From Smittium culicis (lineage: Eukaryota; Kickxellomycota; Harpellomycetes; Harpellales; Legeriomycetaceae): DNA of 16,663 nt. Position 1 is the first letter of the stretch. Each line of letters opens with the position of its first letter. Made by a program: the position numbers and the translations under genes. The stretch spans positions 4,262 through 20,924 of the forward strand of contig LSSN01000054.1 in the NCBI GenBank assembly GCA_001970855.1, read 5' to 3'. This document shows positions 10,099-16,663 of the stretch, in pieces. The notes under the pieces were generated by a model. It was not told the origin of the DNA, made no database searches, and was given only the letters and a program-made list of their open reading frames with translations.

Positions 10099-11239
10099 AT
10101 TATAACACAATTTATCGAATTTAGCGTGATAAGCCCATATAATGATTAACAAAATTGGGTTGAATTGTCAATTCAGGATAGAGAAAGATTGAACACTATT
10201 TTAAGGATAAATAGATATTGTTAGAGTGAGTGTAGAATATAAAATTTCATTTACCTATTAAATTGTTATTTATTCGGAACTATTTTCTATACAGTTGCTG
10301 ATAGATTACAAACTAAAACTTGATAATAAATTGCAGGTAGTTTGATTTACTTTAAATCTAATTGAATTTTTTCTTACTTATATGGAATAAGGCAGGTGTT
10401 TATCTCTATTCAGGTTGAATTTTCATGAGTCTAATACTACGAATAAGCAATATTGGATACTGCGAGCTCCAAGATATATAATTAAAATCGATAAATTAGT
10501 TATATTTCCTTAACTATAATCGACAAAAAATCTTTAAGATTCAAATAAAAAAACGAGAGTATATATATCTAAATTTAATAGTATCTAAGGGATTTGCTGC
10601 ATATATCTTCATTAAAACATGAGAAATCTTTTGGAAACTTGAGTATATAGTGCATTTTGGTGAAAACAAACTTTAATTACCTAATCATACCGATAGACAC
10701 ATTTTAATCCCAATAATAAAGTATATCCAACGATTTAAGTTACGTTATTATAGACCTATGATACATTTTAGCTAAGATTAGTAAATTATATCAGGATTAA
10801 GTTGAATTGTATGCAAACATCGTATCATTAAACTTACTGCTACTATAAATTCACATGTCAGAAATAAACATTCCTTCTTCAGATATATAGCCTCTACACC
10901 AATAATGATGATAGTTATATATAATAAATAGATAGTATATAATTTTTAGAATGTTTTTAATAAATTAATAAACTATGCTTACAATATATCGGTTAACACT
11001 AGTAATTATTCTGTTTGGTACGAGAATGGGGAAATCTAAAATTAAAATAGCTTCGATGAGACTTCCTAGCCGTTAATTCAGCATGGAATTAATATAAGGG
11101 TAGTATGAATAATACGCCTTGAAGGAAGATAGGGAGGCGATAATATGTGGCGAAAGGTATCATGTATGCAGCAATAATGCCACTTTATCGAGAAAATAGA
11201 TTATGAAAGGAAAAAATTTACATATGATGCTGGGGATAG
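10099..11239. other. AT-rich stretch, nothing firm
   Basis: No gene, array or RNA recognised. On the minus strand a short frame around 10100-10200 (IIIWAYHAKFDKLCYNFL) reads coding-like and may belong to the same decayed element as 9773-10090, in another frame. The patch 11030-11180 is somewhat less AT-rich but has only short open frames. Confidence 0.4.
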
Positions 11240-12020
11240 TTGATGCGGGGTCATAAAAGGATTGGTTCTCATATGAGAGGGATTTTTTTTCAACCCACAG
11301 GAAATGCTGACAGATATACAGATAAACAGTCGGAACGAGTAAGTAAAGAAGTGTTCACAGAGAGATTGATATATAATGAGGAAGAAGTATATTTTCACAT
11401 TCGCGCAGCTATGAATGATACATAATATACCAGGGAGTTTTTATAACACTCTGGGTGATAGATGACAGAAATACTAGAATTTGTATTGAGATATGATGTA
11501 GACAGAAAGTCAAAAAGGCAATAGATTTATAATTCTAGAGCTGGAATTTTTTTAAAACGGATGTAATAATAAAATATATAGGAAAATATAAGTGGTGTGA
11601 TATTTAGAGAAAACTTACTTCACGAACGAGTACTCATGGCAGAAGAATGGCAATCAGTCAAACGGAGGAAAAAACGGATTCAAACATACAAAAGTCACAT
11701 CGAGCACCATAATAAAACAATTTAATCGTGTTTACATGAAATAAAACAAAATCCAATTTCAGAAAGTTGAAAATATATTCTCATAGTTATCCTGGATGAC
11801 GGATACTAAGATTCACATCCAGATAGAAAACTCGGTAAGACACGATATGATCGAAGCGACAAGATACATTCCGATTTAAAATAGTAAGCAAACAGCCAGA
11901 AAAACTGAAGAATTTCAAAGTAGCTTGAGGTTACATCAGTGAAGCTTTCAGACCTTGATTCAGACGGCGCAACATTTATCTAAAAATTAGAATTCAAAAT
12001 TATATTACGATTAAAATTTG
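11240..12020 (+). pseudogene. Decayed plus-strand reading frame, family unknown
   Basis: One plus-strand frame reads as degraded protein for nearly 800 bases. It is fully open at 11240-11422 (TTG, then ATG at 11243; 60 codons with FFQPTGNADRYTDKQSERVS). After several stops it is open again around an ATG at 11636 (MAEEWQSVKRRKKRIQTYKS), and then continues with scattered stops through LDDGY, DSHPDRKLGKTRYDRSDKIH and LSDLDSDGATFI near 11970. The text is rich in charged residues, unlike the Phe/Ile/Asn/Lys noise nearby, and stays in one frame. The WQ-V-rich basic segment would fit a gag or ORF1 protein of a retroelement, but that is a guess. It is not functional as read. Confidence 0.35.
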
Positions 12021-12370
12021 ATTAGCTATGAATTGGAATATACTGAAAGATACTCAGATAGATGAGTAAAAGCGCAGAAGTGAAATCGGAAAATTCTGCA
12101 ATCTAAAATTAATAAAATTTTAATACTTATTTTTATAGAGATATGAGTGTGGTTATTCATAGCATAATGTAATATATCTGACATACAGACACAAAAATTT
12201 ATCGCAGAATATTAAATAGACACTCAGTATAACAGTATAATCAGGCTACAGTCTGTTTGTATGTCAGAACCGACTCTGTCAGTTCGTCAATCTCAAAGAT
12301 TTTCTGAATATCTCAATACCTTACTCTCTACTCACACATGTATGTTTAATTTCTCCCCTCATCCTATGAT

Positions 12371-12386
12371 TGTGTGTGTGTGTGTG
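12371..12386 (+). repeat. (TG)8 microsatellite
   Basis: Eight perfect TG units, about 65 bp before the octamer array. The surrounding sequence is not otherwise repetitive. Confidence 0.9.
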
Positions 12387-12450
12387 ATTGTACGAGAGCC
12401 CATTTCCTTACAATGCAGTGTATTCGAGTAAGAGAGTGTGTATCTATCAG

Positions 12451-12746
12451 ACTGAGAGACTGAGAGACTGAGAGATTGAGAGACTGAGAGACTGAGAGAC
12501 TGAGAGACTGAGAGACTGAGAGACTGAGAGACTGAGAGACTGAGAGACTGAGAGACTGAGAGACTGAGAGACTGAGAGACTGAGAGACTGGGTGGCTGGG
12601 TGGCTGGGTGGCTGGGTGGCTGGGTGACTGGGTGACTGGATGACTAGATGACTGGATGACTGGGTGACTGGGTGACTGGGTGACTGGGTGACTGGGTGAC
12701 TGGGTGACTGGGTGACTGGGTGACTGGGTGACTGGGTGACTGGGTG
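12451..12746. repeat. Block-structured 8-bp tandem array, 37 units
   Basis: Thirty-seven units of 8 bp in unbroken phase. The first 17 are ACTGAGAG (the fourth, at 12475, is ATTGAGAG). Then come one ACTGGGTG, four GCTGGGTG, one ACTGGGTG, then ACTGGATG, ACTAGATG and ACTGGATG, then eleven ACTGGGTG. All share the skeleton [A/G]CTxxxxG. The register never slips, so the types arose from one ancestral octamer and spread as blocks. On the minus strand the array is stop-free and yields a 122-residue Ser/Pro/Gln/Thr/Val periodic reading (12447-12815); this is a by-product of the repeat, not a gene. Confidence 0.97.
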
Positions 12747-13050
12747 ACTGGAATAAAGAGAGGATCTGAGATAGAGGCTTTCACTTAGAAACAACGGCCA
12801 TTTTAACTTGCTCAAATTGTTAATTCAGATATCTATACTGAAATATTTTAAAGTATACGAGTTCAGATGGTCAATGAATTGAATATAAATTTAACTGATA
12901 ATTCCTGTTGATATTAAATATGTGAACTTTAATTATGTTTATCATTTATTAAAAACTGGAAATAAGTTCAAATATGAAAAAATGGTATAGTTTCTAAAAC
13001 TGCCTAAAGTAAATTACAGGGGGTGTTTATATACAATTTTTTAATTATAG
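12747..13050. other. AT-rich stretch without features
   Basis: Between the octamer array and the next coding-like frame I find nothing that I can support. Confidence 0.5.
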
Positions 13051-13812
13051 AAGCTGGTTAAATTACTAATATTAGTTGGACTAATACATATTAATGCCCT
13101 TCAACAAGAATGTGTTCAATACCTTAATCTTAGACCTAAGATAAGCTCCATTACTACTTTCCATTGTCCATGATATCGAGAATGCAGTGCTTTCATTTCT
13201 GTCTTTATAGCTATAGGTGTTGTATTAAATTGGGGGTGTAGACCTAGTAAACTGTATCTAAAAATCGAAACTTTCAAAAAAAAAAAAAAAGGATACTAAG
13301 AATGAAGGTAAAGCTTAAAGTGCAGGGAAATAGAGATGGTATCTTTGTATATTTATCTTCATCCAATTAAAAAAATATCACAACTAATTTTAGTATATAA
13401 ATATTTCGAACAGAATATACACATTTCTTACAATAAAAATAACATTGGTAGCTTTAACATTCTCAATCTTGAATAATAAGATTTGGCAAGGCGACCTCTT
13501 GAAAGACCCGCCGTTATGGGATTATTATTTGTAATAATTATCAGTGTGTTAGACTTGGAATAATGAAATAAACGTATATTCTTCTGTCCAATGAGAACGC
13601 GCATATAAGCATTAAATGACCAAATTTTGTGAAATACAGACTAAGGACTAAGATGCAACAATGCTGCGCTTAAATCTCATCAATACCAAGCATTGTTGTG
13701 TTTTTTACTCTCAATTCAGACCATTAACTGGATAAAATGGCCTCTCCGCACTTCTTTGAAATTTTTTTACAGTAATTTTTCTAGCTGCGCTTATAGCAAA
13801 TTTTTTTATTGA
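13051..13812 (+). pseudogene. Decayed plus-strand reading frame with fewer stops than expected
   Basis: After a TAG at 13048-13050 one plus-strand frame is open for 40 codons to a TGA at 13171. It then runs 41 more codons to a TAA at 13297 and opens again at 13312-13473 (54 codons). It reappears at 13480-13560 (DLARRPLERPAVMGLLFVII) and at about 13651-13809 (GLRCNNAALKSHQYQALLCF and onward) before a final TGA at 13810. It shows several Cys, Trp and Pro residues and hydrophobic stretches such as VFIAIGVVLNWGCRPSKLY. An A15 run (13276-13290) gives five Lys codons in frame. About eleven internal stops exclude a working gene as read. I do not recognise the family. It may be a transposon fossil, or chance reading through a less AT-rich patch. 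Confidence 0.3.
13656..13698. repeat. 10-bp inverted repeat with 23-bp spacer
   Basis: CAACAATGCT at 13656-13665 is the exact reverse complement of AGCATTGTTG at 13689-13698. Two further G-T pairs would extend the outer end of an RNA hairpin. It lies inside the decayed frame described above. No U-tract or known structural RNA motif follows it. Confidence 0.6.
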
Positions 13813-15372
13813 GAAATTTCCTGTCGAAAATATAATTACTACTAAAAATTTTACTACATTCCAATTCTTTACCTTTAATATTTTTTATTAACTAAATTAG
13901 GCTTAGATATATTAATTTTTTTTCCTTCATATATTGTAAAGAGAAGATAATAGTTCACATATGAGAGTGATATTTATACAAGTCTTATGTCTGACGCGTG
14001 AGCTGCATATGACAGATTGACTTTGATAAAAAAAAACTCAATTCCATTATTAAGATAAAAAAAACTAATCCCGGTAGCATTTTAGGTATTCAAAATATAC
14101 ACAATCAACGATAAACTATAGAGCATTTAATAACCTCAATCCTAAAGAATATGAAGATAACCCCGACTGAAGGATGCCTGTAGAAAATTTTTTGGTACTG
14201 ATTTCATATGATTTTTTTTTTATCTGGCATAAATATTATTGAATAAAAAATTTTTGATCATTCTAAATAAGATTTAATTCTTAAAAATCGAAAGAATAAT
14301 ATATTTGGGGTAATACATTTTAGAGATTAATGCAATTTATAATTTATACCCTTTTTAAAAATTCTGCCAGCGTGCTCGAAATTGACACTTTTATATTTTT
14401 TATTTAATTTGAAGTCGAATTTGTTGAAACCACGTATCAGTCTTACATTATTAACGAATAAATATTTTTTATGGACAGAAATACAGTAAATATTAGTTAA
14501 AAATCAACTTACAGGAGTTAAATATTTAACAGCACTCCTACGAATTATTATAAATAACAAATACCGATATATCTGCCTGATTTTTACTATTTAGAAGAAA
14601 AAAATTTTTTATTAGCATATGTTATTATATAGAGGTATAGATAAAAATTTTATTTAATAAATATAGCATGTGAGGGATAAGCTGCTTTTAAGAAGATTTT
14701 ATGAATTTTTGGTCCTTAACCCGTCCAGAGACCAATATTTTTAACTAGCTATAGAGAATCACATAAATATAGTCTAAAGTGGTGTATTTCCATTTAGCTT
14801 CTGAATTTAATCAGTAAATACAATAAAACGGCTATAGTTGGATTATAGTAAACGAAGTATGCTTTGTGCCAGTTTAGCTTTACTTTCTATAAACACCTAA
14901 AAATAATAAGGCTATTGGATTAAATTTTTTAATAGTTATATTTCACTGTTTATTCATTTAATACTTTTAGATTATATTTAAAAAATTCTGTATGAGAAAA
15001 AGCTGTTTATTCATTTTTTTTGGAGCTTTTATTTCTAAAAGCAAAAAGTATTGTTTGTTGATTAATTAATGAACGCTCAACTATATACATTCCAGTACCT
15101 TAATATATTAAGGAAACCCTTCATTAAAAATCTCTCAGATTGGATTATATAAGTGGAGTTAGGTGACTGTCTTTTGTAGCCTAAAAAATAAAATGTCTAT
15201 CACCAAACGGCTAATTAATATACAATAATTTTTTCAATAATGGATATGGCGAGCCAAAAGCAAAGCTAATAGTAAACCTTGGCAACTTGATCATGACTTA
15301 TTTTAAACAAAATTATTGGTCAAGTCAATTTGTAATTGTGCTCTAAAAGTCACTAATCAAGTATTTTTTATG
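13813..15372. other. AT-rich intergenic DNA
   Basis: No open frame of note, tandem array or RNA gene. It is the distal upstream flank of the sterol oxidase gene. Confidence 0.5.
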
Positions 15373-15388
15373 ATTATTCGCGAATAAT
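15373..15388. promoter_or_regulatory. 16-bp perfect palindrome upstream of ERG25
   Basis: ATTATTCGCGAATAAT is perfectly self-complementary, with a CGCG core in AT-rich DNA, about 460 bp upstream of the ERG25 ATG. It could bind a dimeric regulator, but no known sterol-response motif is recognised and palindromes of this length can occur by chance in such DNA. Confidence 0.25.
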
Positions 15389-15410
15389 TGACAAATTTCA
15401 AGCATCGAAG

Positions 15411-15415
15411 CCAAT
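15411..15415 (+). promoter_or_regulatory. CCAAT-box candidate
   Basis: A CCAAT pentamer about 435 bp upstream of the ATG. It is a short, common motif; only its position suggests a role. Confidence 0.2.
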
Positions 15416-15698
15416 GAGAAAAGCGGGCCTTGCACCAATAAAATAGAAGAGGTTATCGACTGGGCAAATCGATGTAATTCGTTTTAATTCAGCTTAGATA
15501 GCTAAAAAGGTATTTTTGTAGTTTTTAAAATTCATTATGGCAAGGCCGTAGGTAACCAAGGTAGACTCATTCATCGTTAAGGTTAAAGAAAAAAACCAAG
15601 TACTTTTCCCATCATAAACTTTAAACCAAGTTTAGATTTAGTCTTTAATCAGATTCATACTCTTATTGTGTGTTAGTTGAAACAAGTTTGGAATCAAA

Positions 15699-15706
15699 TA
15701 TAAATA
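15699..15706 (+). promoter_or_regulatory. TATA-box candidate for ERG25
   Basis: TATAAATA lies about 145 bp upstream of the ATG, a plausible position for a fungal promoter with a short leader. AT-richness makes chance matches common, so this rests on sequence and position only. Confidence 0.35.
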
Positions 15707-15820
15707 CTAGTAAAATCTTATGTTTTTAGCTATTCAAACAGCTCAAAGCTTTATAATTATTCAAAGATTTTATCTACAATCATAACATAAAAACACTATA
15801 TCTAACAGATAAAGATCTAT

Positions 15821-15868
15821 ATGATATTAATAAGAGAAAATACCAACAATGGCAAACGGAACATTTAA
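15821..15868 (+). promoter_or_regulatory. Overlapping upstream ORF at the ERG25 start
   Basis: An ATG at 15821 opens a 15-codon frame that ends with TAA at 15866-15868. It therefore overlaps the first 20 bases of the ERG25 coding region in a different frame. Its context is poor (T at -3), whereas the ERG25 ATG has A at -3 and G at +4. If the transcript starts upstream of 15821, the small frame could lower ERG25 translation, with leaky scanning letting most ribosomes pass. The transcript start is unknown. Confidence 0.3.
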
Positions 15869-16663
15869 ATCAGTTATTTCATATCTAATAGAAACATACA
15901 CAAGCGTATGTGATATAAGCGAAAAAGTACCACTAGGGTATTCGCCTACAAAATTCGAAAGCTTATGGCTATCGACTTTTGAAGGAAGGAACGAAGCGCT
16001 GACATTTGGAGCTATTTTAATGTTGCACCACATGATAGTCTTTTATCTGAGATTTGCCCCATTTTATATTGCAGACAAAATCCCTTTACTAAAAAAGTAT
16101 AAAATCCAAGAGAACAAATCCTTAACCGACGAACAGTGGTGGAAATGCTTTTGGTCGATGCTAAAAAGCCAAATATTTATTCAGTCGCCTTTGGTTATGC
16201 TATTTCTTCCCATCGCTAATTTTGTTGGATTCAACACATCTGTTCCATTCCCATCATTTTCATCCATGGTCCCTCAAATACTTTGCTTTTTTGTTATAGA
16301 AGATTTTTACCACTACTGGATGCATCGCCTGTTCCATTGGGGCCCTCTATACAAAGCTATACATAAAGTACACCACGAATTCACAGCACCTTCAGGGATT
16401 GCCACTGAATATGCTCATCCTTTGGAAACACTCGTTTTTGTATTCGGTGTCATGCTCGGACCGCTTTCGTTCTGCTATTACTTTGGAAATGTACACGTTA
16501 TCTCAATGTTTTTCTGGATAACATTTAAACTATGCCAGTCTGTTGAGGCTCACTCTGGTTACGATATTCCATTCTCAATTAGCTACTTCTTCCCTTTATG
16601 GGCCAACCCTGACCATCACGACTACCACCACATGGCTTTTGTAAACAATTTTGCCTCTTCTTT
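15849..16663 (+). CDS. ERG25: C-4 methylsterol oxidase (sterol desaturase family), 3' end outside window
   Basis: Encodes the membrane di-iron monooxygenase that oxidises the C-4 methyl groups of sterol intermediates in ergosterol or cholesterol synthesis, at the endoplasmic reticulum, with the C-4 decarboxylase and 3-keto reductase as known partners. The frame runs 271 codons to the edge without a stop or visible intron. The three family histidine boxes are present: HRLFH (residues 159-163), HKVHH (172-176) and HHDYHH (256-261). So are EDFYHYWMH before the first box, EYAHPLETL (187-195) and AHSGYDIP (234-241). Hydrophobic segments lie near 51-75, 104-127, 140-158 and 194-228. The start is the first ATG after an in-frame TAA at 15831-15833 and has a favourable context (A at -3, G at +4). 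Family members are about 300 residues, so some 30-40 C-terminal residues are missing. Its codons are visibly richer in G and C than the flanks. No neighbouring gene is visible. MSMO1 is the animal name for the same family. Confidence 0.96.
   Translation, partial: MANGTFKSVISYLIETYTSVCDISEKVPLGYSPTKFESLWLSTFEGRNEALTFGAILMLHHMIVFYLRFAPFYIADKIPLLKKYKIQENKSLTDEQWWKCFWSMLKSQIFIQSPLVMLFLPIANFVGFNTSVPFPSFSSMVPQILCFFVIEDFYHYWMHRLFHWGPLYKAIHKVHHEFTAPSGIATEYAHPLETLVFVFGVMLGPLSFCYYFGNVHVISMFFWITFKLCQSVEAHSGYDIPFSISYFFPLWANPDHHDYHHMAFVNNFASS

Noticed and set aside
12447..12815. A 122-residue minus-strand open frame rich in Ser, Pro, Gln, Thr and Val
   Set aside because: It is the translation of the octamer array; the period-8 repeat has no stop in this frame and gives a periodic peptide with no other support.
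7215..15550. A shared 11-mer ATGGCAAGGCC near 7215 and near 15537
   Set aside because: The match does not extend on either side, so it is most likely chance.
15827..16033. A 68-residue minus-strand open frame
   Set aside because: It is antisense to the start of ERG25, whose conserved protein motifs explain the open reading.

Overview
The window looks like nuclear DNA from an AT-rich eukaryote, most likely a fungus. It is very AT-rich (by eye roughly 70% or more) with long gene-poor stretches, decayed LINE-type retrotransposon sequence and simple tandem arrays. The one intact gene is an ERG25/MSMO1-type sterol C-4 methyl oxidase. No bacterial operon, tRNA, rRNA or CRISPR is visible. The ERG25 frame uses TGG for Trp and CAA/CAG for Gln and has no internal stop over 271 codons, so the standard genetic code applies.

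Layout. 1-266: a perfect 7-bp tandem array (38 copies) that touches the window edge. 267-2200: AT-rich DNA with a minus-strand 112-codon open frame (1355-1693) resembling a retroelement tail, then a plus-strand reverse-transcriptase-like fragment (1761-2170) interrupted by a G12 run. 2171-3060: nothing recognised. 3065-4760: a clear but dead non-LTR (LINE) reverse transcriptase on the minus strand, read in several frames with many stops; weaker continuation reaches about 5160. 5160-9345: essentially a desert. 9346-10090: two ATG-less open frames on the minus strand. 11240-12020: a plus-strand frame that reads like decayed protein. 12371-12746: a TG microsatellite and a block-structured 8-bp tandem array of 37 units. 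13051-13812: another plus-strand frame with fewer stops than expected. 13813-15848: AT-rich DNA ending in the ERG25 upstream region.

From 15849 to the right edge runs the 5' part of a C-4 methylsterol oxidase gene (271 codons, C-terminus outside the window). It is the only gene I regard as functional. Everything else reads as old transposon debris plus tandem repeats. The fossils are not clearly one element: they lie on both strands, and apart from the reverse-transcriptase pieces they are not assigned to a family.
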